DNA of 64,000 nucleotides, from assembly GCF_001547895.1 (NCBI RefSeq), contig NZ_AP014627.1, positions 5,211,501-5,275,500 on the forward strand. Reading direction: 5' to 3'. The position numbers and the translations under genes are program-made. The stretch's first letter is position 1, and each line of letters starts with the position of its first letter. The stretch is from Pseudomonas sp. Os17 (GTDB lineage Bacteria > Pseudomonadota > Gammaproteobacteria > Pseudomonadales > Pseudomonadaceae). Positions 41,835 through 53,124 of this stretch are shown here, in pieces. A model generated the notes under the pieces. The model was not told the origin of the DNA. It did not search any database and saw nothing but the letters and a program-made list of their open reading frames with translations.

Positions 41835-42064
41835 TTTCTGGTTCCTTACGGGTGGGGAGAGTTGAGTCAACGGTTGAGTTAACTGCTGACCTAACCTTTG
41901 CACCCGCCATGCCAGACACTGGATATAAATTTTTTACTTATATTTCAAAAAGTTAGAAAATATCCAAAAATCTGTATCCGCGTTATTTGCATGATCTGTC
42001 ATTTGGCCTGCATGCAGAATGCCTGTATTTTCACAGGCGTTCGTACCACCGCCTGGCGACCCCC

Positions 42065-42301
42065 ATGACTCCTGAAACACTTGAACTGCTGGTCACCCGG
42101 GAAATGCCCTTCGGCAAATACAAGGGCCGCATCCTCGCCGACCTGCCCGGCCCCTACCTGAACTGGTTCGCCCGCGAAGGCTTCCCCAAGGGGGAATTGG
42201 GTGGCCTGCTGGCCCTGATGCAGGAAATCGACCACAACGGCCTGTCCGACCTGCTGGACCCGCTGCGCGCCAAACACGGCAAACCCAAGCCCCGTCACTG
42301 A
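42065..42301 (+). CDS. DUF3820 family protein
   Basis: 78-aa protein with the DUF3820 pattern: MPFGKYKGRILADLPGPYLNWFAREGFPKGELGGLLALMQEI. The function is unknown. The ATG at 42065 is chosen because the upstream in-frame part (from 41987) lies in an AT-rich region and does not resemble the family. It ends 13 bp before the aminotransferase gene, so the two are probably co-transcribed. Confidence 0.88.
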   Translation: MTPETLELLVTREMPFGKYKGRILADLPGPYLNWFAREGFPKGELGGLLALMQEIDHNGLSDLLDPLRAKHGKPKPRH

Positions 42302-42314
42302 ACAAGAGCCCGCC

Positions 42315-43505
42315 ATGCCAAGGACTGCCGACACACTTGCCCGCGACGAACAACACTGGCAAGGCATTGCCCGCCAGTTCGACCTCGAACCGGGCCCGAT
42401 CAACCTGGAAAACGGCTATTTCGGGCGCATGACCCGCACCGTGGCCGAGGAATACCAGCACCACATCCAGTGGGTGAACCGCAGCAACTCGGTGCTGGTA
42501 CGCCAGCGCTTCGAACAGGTCGACGCCCTGCAGATCCGCGGCCAGCTGGCCGCACTGCTGGGGGTCCCGGACAATGCCGTGGCCCTGACCCGCTGCGCCT
42601 CCGACGCCCTGCAGTCGCTGATCCGCAACTACAACCGCCTGCAACCGGGCGACCAGGTCCTGGTCAGCGACCTGGAGTACGACACGGTCAAAAGCGCCAT
42701 GCGCTGGCTGGCCCGCCAGCGCGGGGTCGAAGTGATAGAAATCGTCCACGTGCACCCTGCCAGTTTTGACAGCCTTGTCGGCACCTACACCACTGCCTTC
42801 CAGCGTTACCCCAGGCTCAAACTGATGCCCCTGACCTACGTCACTCATCGCAGCGGCCTGGTCATGCCGGTCCAGGCGATTGCCGCCGCGGCCCGGGAAC
42901 ATGGTGTCGATATCATCCTCGACGGCGCCCATGCCCTGGGCCAGATCGACTTCGACCTGGCCGAGCTGGGCATCGCCTTCGCCGGTTTCAACCTGCATAA
43001 ATGGATCGGCGCACCGCTGAGCCTGGGCTTTCTCTATATCCACCCCGAGCGCCTGGACGACATCGACCCGGACATGGACGAGTTCCACTTTCCAAGGGAC
43101 GACGTGCGCGCCCGCACGCCCTACAGCACCCCGAACATTCCTGCGCTGATGACCCTGCCCCGGGTGTTCGAGGAACACCGGGCCATGGGCGGCGCGGCAA
43201 CCAAGGGCGCGCGCCTGAACTACCTGCGACACACCTGGAGCGAAGCGCTGCGCGAGCTGGCGGGGGTCGAGATCATGACCCCGCAGGACCCGCGCCTGTG
43301 CTGCGCCATCAGCGCCCTGCGCTTCACCGGGCACCCAGACCAGCAGGCCCTGGTGAATCGCCTGCTGCAGGACTACAACCTGTTCACCGTGGTCCGCAAC
43401 GGCGCAGGGTTCGGCCCCTGCATCCGCATCACGCCGGGGCTGGCGACACCCCTTGAGCACATGCAGCGGCTGATCCAGGCCGTGACCGATCTGGCCCGCC
43501 ATTAA
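42315..43505 (+). CDS. class V PLP-dependent aminotransferase
   Basis: 396-aa fold-type I PLP enzyme of the aminotransferase V/isopenicillin-N epimerase-like group. PLP site: DGAHALGQIDFDLAELGIAFAGFNLHKWIGAP, with the conserved Asp-x-Ala-His and the Schiff-base lysine in the HKW motif (about residue 229). LENGYFGRMTRTVAEEY at the N-terminus is typical. The reaction is unknown (cysteine desulfurase-like, kynureninase-like and epimerase-like members exist). Immediately downstream of DUF3820. Confidence 0.85.
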   Translation: MPRTADTLARDEQHWQGIARQFDLEPGPINLENGYFGRMTRTVAEEYQHHIQWVNRSNSVLVRQRFEQVDALQIRGQLAALLGVPDNAVALTRCASDALQSLIRNYNRLQPGDQVLVSDLEYDTVKSAMRWLARQRGVEVIEIVHVHPASFDSLVGTYTTAFQRYPRLKLMPLTYVTHRSGLVMPVQAIAAAAREHGVDIILDGAHALGQIDFDLAELGIAFAGFNLHKWIGAPLSLGFLYIHPERLDDIDPDMDEFHFPRDDVRARTPYSTPNIPALMTLPRVFEEHRAMGGAATKGARLNYLRHTWSEALRELAGVEIMTPQDPRLCCAISALRFTGHPDQQALVNRLLQDYNLFTVVRNGAGFGPCIRITPGLATPLEHMQRLIQAVTDLARH

Positions 43506-43606
43506 GATCCGCGAGCAGCGCCCCCGGCCCGGCAACAGCCGCGCCTGCCAAGCATCGCCGCGTTGCAGGCCGGGGCGCTCGAACGCTACCGGACTTTTCT
43601 CCAGGC

Positions 43607-43638
43607 AAAAAAAACGGTGCACCGACCAAGCGCACCGT
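43607..43638 (-). terminator. intrinsic terminator after eda
   Basis: ACGGTGC ... GCACCGT stem (43614-43638) followed by a run of T on the minus strand, downstream of the eda stop. Confidence 0.87.
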
Positions 43639-43674
43639 AAAGCCGTAGAACACACCAACGAATCAGATAAAACT

Positions 43675-44340
43675 TCAGTCCAGCAGGGCCAGGGCCTCGG
43701 CCGTGCATTCTTGAATCCGCGCCCAGTCGCCGTTCTTGATCCACTCAGGATCGAGCATCCAGCTACCGCCCACGCACATCACATTCTTCAAGGCCATGTA
43801 GCTCTTGATATTGGCCGGGCCGACGCCGCCGGTCGGGCAGAATTTGACTTCGCCGAACGGCCCGCCCAGGGCCTTGATCGCCGCCACACCGCCACTGACT
43901 TCCGCCGGGAACAGCTTGAAGCGGCGATAACCCAGGGCATACCCCTCCATGATTCCGGAGGCGTTGCTGATCCCCGGCAGCAGCGGGATCGGGTTGGCCA
44001 CGCTGGCTTGCAGCAGGTCACGGGTAATCCCCGGGGTGACGATGAACTGCGAGCCCGCCGCCTCCGCCGCGGCAAGCATCTGCGGATCGAGCACGGTGCC
44101 GGCACCGGTCACCAGCTCCGGACGCTGCTCGCGCAGGATCTGGATGGCCTTGAGGCCGAACTGGGAGCGCAGGGTCACTTCCAGGGCCGTCAGGCCACCG
44201 GCGGCCAGGGCATCGGCCAGTGGCAGTACATCCTGCTCCCGGGCGATGGTGATCACCGGCAGGATCCGCGCCTTGGCGCAGAGGCTGTCGATCAGGGCAA
44301 CTTTGTCCGCCATGGAAACGGTCGGGGATAGGTTTGTCAT
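43675..44340 (-). CDS. eda: 2-dehydro-3-deoxy-phosphogluconate (KDPG) aldolase
   Basis: 221-aa class I aldolase. The catalytic Glu is in ILPVITIAREQDV, the Schiff-base lysine in RRFKLFPAEVSGG, with GAGTVLDPQML and FCPTGGVGPANIKSYMAL completing the family pattern. It cleaves KDPG to pyruvate and glyceraldehyde 3-phosphate. ATG 44340 has AGGA about 10 bp upstream; 44361 would be a poorer start. It is the third gene of a zwf-pgl-eda operon. Confidence 0.96.
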   Translation of the reverse strand: MTNLSPTVSMADKVALIDSLCAKARILPVITIAREQDVLPLADALAAGGLTALEVTLRSQFGLKAIQILREQRPELVTGAGTVLDPQMLAAAEAAGSQFIVTPGITRDLLQASVANPIPLLPGISNASGIMEGYALGYRRFKLFPAEVSGGVAAIKALGGPFGEVKFCPTGGVGPANIKSYMALKNVMCVGGSWMLDPEWIKNGDWARIQECTAEALALLD

Positions 44341-44357
44341 AGCGGCTGATCCTTGGC

Positions 44358-45057
44358 TCATGGGCACCAGTAAATCTCTAACGGGGTTTGCAGGAAGGCG
44401 CGAATCGGCATCTCGGCGACAGCGTCACCAGCCAGTGCGGCACTCAGGGTGGCCAGCTTGGACTGACCGGAAATCGACAACAGCGAATGACGGGCCGAGG
44501 CCAGCAAGGCCCGACTCATGCTCAGGCGCTGATGGGGCACGCTTGGCGCCAGCATCGGCCAGCAGCGGCGAGTGCCGTCGGCCTGGAGCGCTTCGGCCAG
44601 GTTCGGGCTGTTGGGAAACAGCGACGCGGTGTGTCCGTCATCGCCCATGCCCAGTACCAGCACATCGATGCCCGGCAACTCCGCCAGCAGACGATCGGCC
44701 TGCTGGGCCGCCTCCTCCAGATTGGCCGCAGCGCTGTAGAGGCTTAAGAAACCGGCCTTGGCCACCGGCCCCTGAAGCAGGTAACGCTTGAGCAGGCCGG
44801 CATTGCTGTCGGCGTGTTCCACCGGCACCCAGCGCTCGTCCGCGAGGGTGATCAGCACCTTGGACCAATCCAGCTCCTGCTTGACCAGGGCCTGGAAAAA
44901 CGCCACCGGGCTGCGACCACCGGACACCACCAGGGTCGCCTTGCCGCGGGCGGCAATGGCCTCGCGCAGCAGGTGGGCCACGCGCAGTGCCTGGCCTTCG
45001 GCCAACAGGGTCGGGCTGCGGAACTCGTGGGCGGCTACACCCGCCGGCAGTTGCAAA

Positions 45058-45071
<14 letters not shown>
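44358..45071 (-). CDS. pgl: 6-phosphogluconolactonase
   Basis: 237-aa lactonase of the glucosamine-6-phosphate isomerase superfamily: [14 protein letters not shown], the LADERWVP motif, [18 protein letters not shown] with the catalytic His, and [18 protein letters not shown]. It hydrolyses 6-phosphogluconolactone to 6-phosphogluconate. Its start overlaps the end of zwf by 14 bp. Confidence 0.96.
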
Positions 45072-46527
<1,456 letters not shown>

Positions 46528-46532
46528 GATGT

Positions 46533-46540
46533 TTGTTCTT
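46533..46540 (-). promoter_or_regulatory. Hfq/Crc-type motif at zwf
   Basis: AAGAACAA on the minus strand, 6 bp before the zwf ATG; fits the looser AANAANAA form and would overlap the ribosome site. Confidence 0.45.
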
Positions 46541-46594
46541 TTATCAAGTTAAGCTACAAATACCTTTTTTCAAGGCATCACTCAAGGAAAAATG

Positions 46595-46609
46595 TAGTAA
46601 TAAACACAA
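46595..46609. promoter_or_regulatory. HexR box candidate in the zwf-hexR region
   Basis: TAGT-N7-ACAA, one mismatch from the Pseudomonas HexR consensus TTGT-N7/8-ACAA; a second single-mismatch match is at 46533-46547. HexR is known to repress zwf. Confidence 0.5.
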
Positions 46610-46744
46610 CATTTTTACAAAATACAGATTCCAGGTGGTGGTCGTTCCGAGCCATCAGTAGGATAGGCCTCCTCTCAACTTCGCATTGCGGGCGCTTGTC
46701 GCGGCTCTGCCGCGGCGCCTGTCTAGCCGATCTAGGAAACTTTA

Positions 46745-47614
46745 ATGGACCGAGTGCGAAATCTTCTGGAGCAGATCCAGAACCGCCTTGAAGAACTGAA
46801 CAAAGCGGAACGTAAAGTCGCCGAAGTCATCCTGCTCAACCCGCAGCAGGCGACTCGCTTCAGCATCGCCGCCCTGGCCCAGGCCGCTTCGGTGAGCGAG
46901 CCGACGGTCAATCGCTTCTGCCGCTCCTTCGGCGTCAGCGGCTACCCGGAACTCAAGCTGCAACTGGCCCAGAGCCTGGCCAGCGGCGCGGCCTACGTCA
47001 GCCGCGCGGTGGAGGCCGACGACAACCCCGAAGCCTACACGCAAAAAATCTTCGGCAGCGCCATCGCCTCCCTGGACAGCGCCTGCCAGGCCCTGGACCC
47101 GAACCTGATCAGCAAGGCCGTCGACCTGTTGATCCAGGCCCGGCAGATCCACTTCTTCGGCCTCGGCGCCTCGGCCCCGGTGGCCATGGATGCGCTGCAC
47201 AAGTTCTTCCGTTTCAACCTGGCGGTCACCGCCCATGCCGACGTGCTGATGCAGCGCATGATCGCCTCGGTGGCCCACACCGGCGAACTGTTCGTGATCA
47301 TCTCCTACACCGGCCGCACGCGCGAACTGGTGGAAGTGGCACGCATTGCCCGGGAAAACGGCGCATCGGTGCTGGGGCTGACCGCAGAGAACTCGCCCCT
47401 GGCCAAGGCCAGTACCTTGAGCCTGAACATTCCGCTGCCGGAAGACACCGACATCTACATGCCGATGACCTCGCGGATCATCCAGCTCACCGTGCTCGAC
47501 GTGCTGGCCACCGGCATGACCCTGCGCCGGGGCGTGGACTTCCAGCCGCACCTGCGCAAGATCAAGGAAAGCCTCAACGCCAGCCGCTACCCGGTGGGCG
47601 ACGAGTTCAACTGA
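46745..47614 (+). CDS. hexR: HexR, RpiR-family repressor of central sugar metabolism
   Basis: 289-aa RpiR regulator. The HTH_6 domain (residues 1-77) has [40 protein letters not shown]; the SIS sugar-phosphate-binding domain (about 125-255) has [24 protein letters not shown] and [16 protein letters not shown]. It binds TTGT-N7/8-ACAA operators at zwf, edd and gap and is released by KDPG. It is divergent from zwf and ends in a stable 10-bp hairpin (47615-47638). Confidence 0.95.
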   Translation: MDRVRNLLEQIQNRLEELNKAERKVAEVILLNPQQATRFSIAALAQAASVSEPTVNRFCRSFGVSGYPELKLQLAQSLASGAAYVSRAVEADDNPEAYTQKIFGSAIASLDSACQALDPNLISKAVDLLIQARQIHFFGLGASAPVAMDALHKFFRFNLAVTAHADVLMQRMIASVAHTGELFVIISYTGRTRELVEVARIARENGASVLGLTAENSPLAKASTLSLNIPLPEDTDIYMPMTSRIIQLTVLDVLATGMTLRRGVDFQPHLRKIKESLNASRYPVGDEFN

Positions 47615-47638
47615 GGCAGGCCGGTTCGCCGGCCTGCC
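47615..47638 (+). terminator. hairpin after hexR
   Basis: GGCAGGCCGG-TTCG-CCGGCCTGCC begins next to the hexR stop; a very stable stem with a TTCG tetraloop but no T-run. Confidence 0.65.
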
Positions 47639-47659
47639 GGCTACACCGCAACCTGCGCC

Positions 47660-48514
47660 CTACACCGCAGCCCGCGCCTGCAAGCTCAGGTGCGCCTGCT
47701 CTCCCGGCGCCAGGCGCAGGCTGTCGGTGCCCCCGGCAGCCGCTTCGACGCAGACAAACCGCGACACCTCATTCCAGCTCACCCCCAGCAGCGGCCGGCT
47801 CCCCGGATGCCAGACCACGGTGTCGGCATCGTCACCGGTATCGATGCACAGCTCGCGCTGCCAGGCGTGATCCTTGAGCTGCAATTCGCCTTCGTGCTGG
47901 AACACCCGCTGGCAACCGCCCTCGACCCGCAACTCGCCCTGCTGCTGGCAGGCCTGGCGGTTCAACTGGTCGTAACCCTGGGCGCCATCGAGCCCAGACA
48001 GCGCTACCTCACCGACGTCGCCAATACGCCAGTAAGCGTGCAAAGCCTGGCTCAACTGGCAGGGTTCAGTGTCCTGATGCTCGGTGCTCAGGCGCAGGTC
48101 CATGCTCTGGCCCAGGTGCGCATGCAGGTCGACCTTCCAGTCGCACAGCTGCAATTGCCAGTGCAGGCGCACGCCGTCTTCATCGTTGCTGCTGTCCAGC
48201 AGCTTCCAGTCCAGCAGCCGCGCCCAACCGTGGGACGGCCAGGCATTCTCGCTAGGGTGACGGCCATACCAGGGCCAGCACACCGGCACCCCGCCACGGA
48301 TCGCCCCCACTTGCGGCCACTTCGAGGCGCACCACAGCCAGGGCTTCTGCCCGGCCGGCTGGAAGTGCAGCAACTGGGCGCCCTGGCGACTGAACACCGC
48401 CTGGCACAGCGGGTGATCGATCACCAGCACATCGCGCATCTGATAGCGCTCCCAGGCGAACACCGGGCGTTCGCGCAAGGATTTGAAAAAACGTTGTAGC
48501 GGATGCTCATGCAT
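47660..48514 (-). CDS. D-hexose-6-phosphate mutarotase (YeaD-like)
   Basis: 284-aa aldose-1-epimerase superfamily protein of the YeaD type: LLHFQPAGQKPWLWCASKWPQVGAIRGGVPVCWPWYGRHP and ALHAYWRIGDVGEVALSGL contain the conserved His and the active-site segment; VVWHPGSRPLLGVSWNEVSRFVCVEAA is the C-terminal signature. It interconverts the anomers of glucose 6-phosphate for Zwf. It is downstream of oprB in the same direction, past a terminator-like hairpin. Confidence 0.88.
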   Translation of the reverse strand: MHEHPLQRFFKSLRERPVFAWERYQMRDVLVIDHPLCQAVFSRQGAQLLHFQPAGQKPWLWCASKWPQVGAIRGGVPVCWPWYGRHPSENAWPSHGWARLLDWKLLDSSNDEDGVRLHWQLQLCDWKVDLHAHLGQSMDLRLSTEHQDTEPCQLSQALHAYWRIGDVGEVALSGLDGAQGYDQLNRQACQQQGELRVEGGCQRVFQHEGELQLKDHAWQRELCIDTGDDADTVVWHPGSRPLLGVSWNEVSRFVCVEAAAGGTDSLRLAPGEQAHLSLQARAAV

Positions 48515-48576
48515 GGGCCGCGGTCCTGAAAATCACTGCTGTCTCGATATTCATGAGGGGAATGCGCCTGCCCCAC

Positions 48577-48606
48577 AAAAAAAAGCGGACGGCCTGGGCC
48601 ATCCGC
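48577..48606 (-). terminator. intrinsic terminator after oprB
   Basis: GCGGA-C-GGCC-TG-GGCC-A-TCCGC hairpin followed by eight T on the minus strand, 39 bp past the oprB stop. Confidence 0.88.
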
Positions 48607-48644
48607 AAAATGCGCACATGGAGGAGGAGCTTATCGCAACAGCT

Positions 48645-49994
48645 CTAGAACACCGACTGAATTTTCAGACCGGCCACCAACGCGTTATCCACCTCATCCA
48701 CGCCGCCCGGGTGGGTGATGTATTGCAGGTTGGGGCGCACGGTCAGCCAGTTGGTCACGTGGAAACCGTAGTTGATCTCGTAGTTGTATTCCGTGTCGCG
48801 CAGTGGCATGTACAGCGGGTTGTCGTAGTTGCTGATGCCGTTGTCCTCGTTGATCAACTGAGCGTTCTTGCGCACATCGTCGTTGACGTGGATACGCGCG
48901 AAACCGATGCCCACGTCATCTTTCGGACGGGCGTCGAACGGGCCCTTGTAGACGAACATCAACGACTGGTAGTTATCGACGACGTTGGTGTCCTTGTCGT
49001 GGAAGGTGGCGTTGGCGGCGATGTTCAGGCCACGGGAAGCGTCACCGTTATGGGTGGTGAGTTGCTGCTGCCCGACGAACCAGTAGCCGTGCTTGCTGTT
49101 GTGCACGCGATAGGCGTCGCCTGTGTCCGCGGCGTCCTGACCGTTGACGTCCTTGCGCACATCATTGGCGTCGGCCGTGCTCTTGTAGTAACCGACGCGG
49201 TATTCGCCCGGCAGATTATTGAGCTTGGGCGACCAGACCAGTTCCACCGGCAATACCGTGCCCTTGGTGCCGCTGCCGCTGAGCTTGAAGCCGTTGCCGT
49301 GTTCCAGCTGCGACGGGTTCTGGTTGTAGGCGCCGATCTGCGCATACAGCTCGGGGGTGATGTGGTACTTGATGCGCAACGCCGCCTGGCTGACCGGCCA
49401 GTTGTACCAGATGCCGGTGGCCCAGTTGCCCACCTGGGAGCCGCAGAAGGCCAGGTTCTGGAACTCGCAGGGGAAGGTGTTGAAGTCTTCGCCCTCGCCG
49501 AAATAACCGGCCTTGACGTCCAGCTTGCCGTCGAGGAACTGGTGCTGAACCCACAACTGGGTCAGACGGACCATGTGGCCACGGCCGTAGACTTCCTGGG
49601 AGGAACTCAGGGTGCCGGCACGGGGGTCGCCGATGCGGTCATTGGAGATGTTCTGGCCGTTGCGGTTGGTCAGCTGGATCTTGGCCTGGGTGTTGTCCCA
49701 GCCCAGCAGTTTCTGCAGATCGAAGGCCACGCCAAGGCCGAACTGATCGCTGTAGCGCCCGGTCTTGTCGTCGTTGTAGCCACCACGCAGGTTGGCGCCC
49801 ATTTCCCCGACGTAGTCGGCCTTGATGTCGATCCCCTGCTCGATCAGCTTGGTGCGCTCACCGCCCCAGTCGCCGGTCATCCACTTGGAGTCGGCGCTGA
49901 ACGCCTCGTCGGCCATGGCATTGGCGGACAGGACCAGTGCCGCCAGCGCCGACAACTGGCAGAGCAGCCGGGTGTTGCTGTGTCGCTTTTTCAT
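48645..49994 (-). CDS. oprB: OprB carbohydrate-selective outer-membrane porin
   Basis: 449-aa porin with a signal peptide (about residues 1-28; ALAALVLSANAMA-DE) and the OprB family pattern: SKWMTGDWGGERTKLIEQGID near the N-terminus, LFQ-type beta strands throughout and C-terminal Phe (LKIQSVF), as required for outer-membrane insertion. It admits glucose and related sugars. The 5' leader has an AATAACAATAA motif of Crc type 17 bp before the start. It follows the gltKGFB genes on the same strand, as in other Pseudomonas. Confidence 0.95.
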   Translation of the reverse strand: MKKRHSNTRLLCQLSALAALVLSANAMADEAFSADSKWMTGDWGGERTKLIEQGIDIKADYVGEMGANLRGGYNDDKTGRYSDQFGLGVAFDLQKLLGWDNTQAKIQLTNRNGQNISNDRIGDPRAGTLSSSQEVYGRGHMVRLTQLWVQHQFLDGKLDVKAGYFGEGEDFNTFPCEFQNLAFCGSQVGNWATGIWYNWPVSQAALRIKYHITPELYAQIGAYNQNPSQLEHGNGFKLSGSGTKGTVLPVELVWSPKLNNLPGEYRVGYYKSTADANDVRKDVNGQDAADTGDAYRVHNSKHGYWFVGQQQLTTHNGDASRGLNIAANATFHDKDTNVVDNYQSLMFVYKGPFDARPKDDVGIGFARIHVNDDVRKNAQLINEDNGISNYDNPLYMPLRDTEYNYEINYGFHVTNWLTVRPNLQYITHPGGVDEVDNALVAGLKIQSVF

Positions 49995-50010
49995 CCCTAC
50001 ATCCTCGTCT

Positions 50011-50021
50011 TTATTGTTATT
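50011..50021 (-). promoter_or_regulatory. Hfq/Crc CA motif at oprB
   Basis: AATAACAATAA on the minus strand, two overlapping AAYAAYAA matches 17 bp before the oprB start. Confidence 0.65.
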
Positions 50022-50082
50022 AACGATCTATCCAACGTGGTTTACAGCGGGTGCGACGGATGACAGGCCATCCGCCATGGAT

Positions 50083-51243
50083 TCAACGGCCCTTGAACTG
50101 CGCAACGTTACCGCCACGGGTTTCGCTCATCGACGCCGCAGCCGTCCCCAGGCGCTCGCCGCTCTGGGCATCGAACAGCAGCACCCGGGCCGGATCGAAC
50201 TGCAGGGTCAGGGTTTCCCCGGCATCGGGCGCCTGATCCGGAGCCAGACGGCAGCAGACCTTGGTGCCATTGAGGGTGACGAACACCAGGGTGTCGGGGC
50301 CGGTGGGCTCGACCACCTGGACCTCGGCGCGCAGGGTCGGCAAGCCATTGGCTTCGGCGGGAGCCAGGGAGATCTGCTCCGGACGAATGCCGAGGATCAC
50401 CTCGCGGTCTTCCAGCCCGGCGTCCTGCGGCCCCAGGGGCAGCTCGCAACGGGCCTGGCCACTGTCCAGCAGGGCCAGCAGGCGGCCGTCCTTGCGTTGC
50501 AGGCGCAGGGGAATGAAGTTCATCGGCGGCGAACCGATGAAGCTCGCCACGAACAGGTTGGCCGGGTCGTTGTAGATCTGCTTCGGCGTACCGAACTGCT
50601 GGATGATCCCGTCCTTCATCACCGCCACCTTGTCGCCCAGGGTCATGGCTTCGATCTGGTCGTGGGTGACGTAGACCGTGGTGGTCTTCAGGCGCTGGTG
50701 CATCAGTTTCATTTCGGTGCGCATCTCGACCCGCAGCTTGGCGTCGAGGTTGGACAGCGGTTCGTCGAACAGGTAGATCTTCGGCCGCCGCGCCAGGGCC
50801 CGGCCCATGGCCACCCGCTGTTGCTGGCCACCGGAAAGCTGGCCCGGCTTGCGGGTCAGCAGGTGCTCGATCTGCAGCAGCTTGGCCACCCGCGCCACTT
50901 CCGCGTCGATCTCGGCGCTGGGCATCTTGCGGATCTTCAGGCCGAAGGCGATGTTGTCGCGCACGCTCATGGTCGGGTACAGCGCGTAGGACTGGAACAC
51001 CATGGCGATGTCTCGGTCCTTGGGGCTCATGCCACTGATGTCGGCGTCGTCCACCAGGATCGCCCCGCCGCTGATGTGCTCCAGCCCGGCGATGCAGTTC
51101 ATCAGGGTGGATTTGCCGCAGCCGGACGGGCCGACGAGGATCAGGAACTCACCGTCGTCGATCTTCAGCTCGATGTTCTTCAGGGTGTCCGGCAGGCCGG
51201 CACCGTAGGTCTTGTTGACGTTGCGTAATTCGAGAGTGGCCAT
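50083..51243 (-). CDS. gltK: glucose ABC transporter ATP-binding protein
   Basis: 386-aa MsmK/MalK/UgpC-type ATPase. Walker [10 protein letters not shown] (about residues 38-46), signature [36 protein letters not shown] with Walker B, H-loop [16 protein letters not shown]; the C-terminal third is the TOBE/OB regulatory domain. It energises the glucose uptake system. The gene is 3 bp after gltG. By homology this is the GltK of P. putida. Confidence 0.94.
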   Translation of the reverse strand: MATLELRNVNKTYGAGLPDTLKNIELKIDDGEFLILVGPSGCGKSTLMNCIAGLEHISGGAILVDDADISGMSPKDRDIAMVFQSYALYPTMSVRDNIAFGLKIRKMPSAEIDAEVARVAKLLQIEHLLTRKPGQLSGGQQQRVAMGRALARRPKIYLFDEPLSNLDAKLRVEMRTEMKLMHQRLKTTTVYVTHDQIEAMTLGDKVAVMKDGIIQQFGTPKQIYNDPANLFVASFIGSPPMNFIPLRLQRKDGRLLALLDSGQARCELPLGPQDAGLEDREVILGIRPEQISLAPAEANGLPTLRAEVQVVEPTGPDTLVFVTLNGTKVCCRLAPDQAPDAGETLTLQFDPARVLLFDAQSGERLGTAAASMSETRGGNVAQFKGR

Positions 51244-51246
51244 GCT

Positions 51247-52092
51247 TTACCCCTTGACTGCGCCGGACGTCAGCCCGCGCAGGAAATACTTGCCGGCGAA
51301 GATGTAGACCAGCAGTGTCGGCAGCCCGGCGATCATCGCCGCCGCCATATCAACGTTGTATTCCTTGGCCCCGGTGCTGGTGTTGACCAGGTTGTTCAGG
51401 GCCACGGTGATCGGTTGTGCGTCGCCGCTGGCAAACACCACGCCGAACAGGAAGTCGTTCCAGATCTGGGTGAACTGCCAGATCAGGCAGACCATGATGA
51501 TCGGCACCGACATCGGCAGCAGGATCTTGCCGAAGATGGTGAAGAACCCCGCGCCGTCCAGGCGCGCCGCCTTGACCAGGGCATCCGGCACACTCACGTA
51601 GTAGTTGCGGAAAAACAGCGTGGTGAAGGCCAGGCCGTAGACCACGTGCACCAGCACCAGGCCGGTGGTGGTATTGGCCAGGCCGAACTTTCCGAGGGTG
51701 AACGAGGCCGGCAGCAGCACGGTCTGGAACGGCAGGAAGCAGCCGAACAGCAGCAGACCGAAGAACAGCTGGGAGCCGCGAAAGCGCCACATCGACAGCA
51801 CGTAGCCGTTCATTGCACCGATGAAGGTGGAGATCAGCACCGCCGGCACGGTGATCTTCACCGAGTTCCAGAAGTAGCCGCCCACGGTGTCCCAGGCCTT
51901 GATCCAGCCAATGCCGTCCACCACCTGGGGCCAGCTCAGCAGGTTGCCGGTGCGGATGTCTTCCGGGGTCTTGAAGCTGGTCAGCAGCATCACCACCAGG
52001 GGAATCAGGTACACCGCCGCCGCCAGCAGCAAGGTGGCGTAGATGGCGATCCGGCTGAAGTTCAGGGTCGGCTTGGCGAGGGAGTTAGTCAT
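51247..52092 (-). CDS. gltG: glucose ABC transporter permease (MalG-type)
   Basis: 281-aa inner-membrane permease with six hydrophobic segments. The EAA loop is in YYVSVPDALVKAARLDGAGFFTIFGKILLPMSVP. It starts 8 bp inside the end of gltF (ATGACTAA overlap) and pairs with it to form the channel. Confidence 0.94.
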   Translation of the reverse strand: MTNSLAKPTLNFSRIAIYATLLLAAAVYLIPLVVMLLTSFKTPEDIRTGNLLSWPQVVDGIGWIKAWDTVGGYFWNSVKITVPAVLISTFIGAMNGYVLSMWRFRGSQLFFGLLLFGCFLPFQTVLLPASFTLGKFGLANTTTGLVLVHVVYGLAFTTLFFRNYYVSVPDALVKAARLDGAGFFTIFGKILLPMSVPIIMVCLIWQFTQIWNDFLFGVVFASGDAQPITVALNNLVNTSTGAKEYNVDMAAAMIAGLPTLLVYIFAGKYFLRGLTSGAVKG

Positions 52093-52993
52093 GACGCTTG
52101 CCTCGCAGTTCGGAGTACAGGTACGGCACCAGGATGGTCAGCACGGCACCGAGCATCAGCATGGCGCTGGCCGAACCGATGCCCATCTGGCCCCGGCTGA
52201 AGGTGAAGGAATACATGAACATCGCCGGCAGGTCGGAGGAGTAGCCCGGGCCGCCCGCAGTCATTGCCGCCACCAGGTCGAAGCTCTTGATGGCAATGTG
52301 GGCGAGGATCATGAAGGCGCTGAAGAACACCGGGCGCAGGCTCGGCAGAACGATCTTCAGGTAGATGGTCGGCAGGCTCGCGCCGTCGACCTGGGCGGCG
52401 CGGATGATCGACTGGTCGACACCGCGCAGACCGGCGAGGAACATCGCCATGACAAAGCCCGAGGCCTGCCACACGGCGGCGATCACCAGGCAGTAGACCA
52501 CCCGGTCCTGATCCACCAGCCAGTCCAGGCGAAAGCCCTCCCAGCCCCAGTCGCGGAGCATCTTGTCCAGGCCCAGGCCGGGGTTGAGCAGCCACTTCCA
52601 GGCAGTGCCGGTGACGATCATCGACAGCGCCATGGGATAGAGGTACACGGTGCGGATGAAGCCTTCCTTGCGGATGCGCTGGTCCAGCAGCACCGCCAGG
52701 AACACCCCCAGCACCAGGCTGATGGCGATGAACATGCCGCCGAACAGCGCGAGGTTCTTGCTCGCCACCCACCAGCGGTCGTTGTCCATCAGCCGCAGGT
52801 ACTGCTGCAGGCCGACCCACTTGTAGCTCGGCATGAAGCTGGAATTGGTAAAGGACAGAATGAACGTCCAGATGATGTAACCGTAGAACCCCACCAGCAC
52901 GATCACCATGCTTGGCGCCAGCACCAGCTTGGGCAGCCAGCGCTGCAATGCGTCCAGGGGTGAGGCCTTGCTGAAAACCGCCACAGAGCTCAT
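52085..52993 (-). CDS. gltF: glucose ABC transporter permease (MalF-type)
   Basis: 302-aa permease with six hydrophobic segments; the EAA loop is GLRGVDQSIIRAAQVDGASLPTIYLKIVLPSLRPVF. The gap upstream (52994-53180) holds a REPIN between this gene and gltB, so the two may be separated by processing or partial termination that raises the binding-protein level. Confidence 0.94.
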   Translation of the reverse strand: MSSVAVFSKASPLDALQRWLPKLVLAPSMVIVLVGFYGYIIWTFILSFTNSSFMPSYKWVGLQQYLRLMDNDRWWVASKNLALFGGMFIAISLVLGVFLAVLLDQRIRKEGFIRTVYLYPMALSMIVTGTAWKWLLNPGLGLDKMLRDWGWEGFRLDWLVDQDRVVYCLVIAAVWQASGFVMAMFLAGLRGVDQSIIRAAQVDGASLPTIYLKIVLPSLRPVFFSAFMILAHIAIKSFDLVAAMTAGGPGYSSDLPAMFMYSFTFSRGQMGIGSASAMLMLGAVLTILVPYLYSELRGKRHD

Positions 52994-53034
52994 CGCAATA
53001 ACCCGGTTGAAGGAATGAAGTCCGACGCGCCCTC

Positions 53035-53124
53035 TGTAGGAGCGAGCTTGCTCGCGATAGCGATCCAGCCGTCGACACCCAGGGTGAATGTCAGGCCGTC
53101 ATCGCGAGCAAGCTCGCTCCTACA
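53035..53124. repeat. REPIN, pair of inverted REP sequences
   Basis: TGTAGGAGCGAGCTTGCTCG opens the left arm (53035-53058) and an exact 24-bp inverted copy closes the right (53101-53124). This is the commonest REPIN class of fluorescent pseudomonads. It is located in the gltB-gltF gap. Confidence 0.95.

Noticed and set aside
50057-50074. CGGAT ... ATCCG hairpin after gltK as terminator
   Set aside because: Only five paired bases and no T-run; too weak to call.
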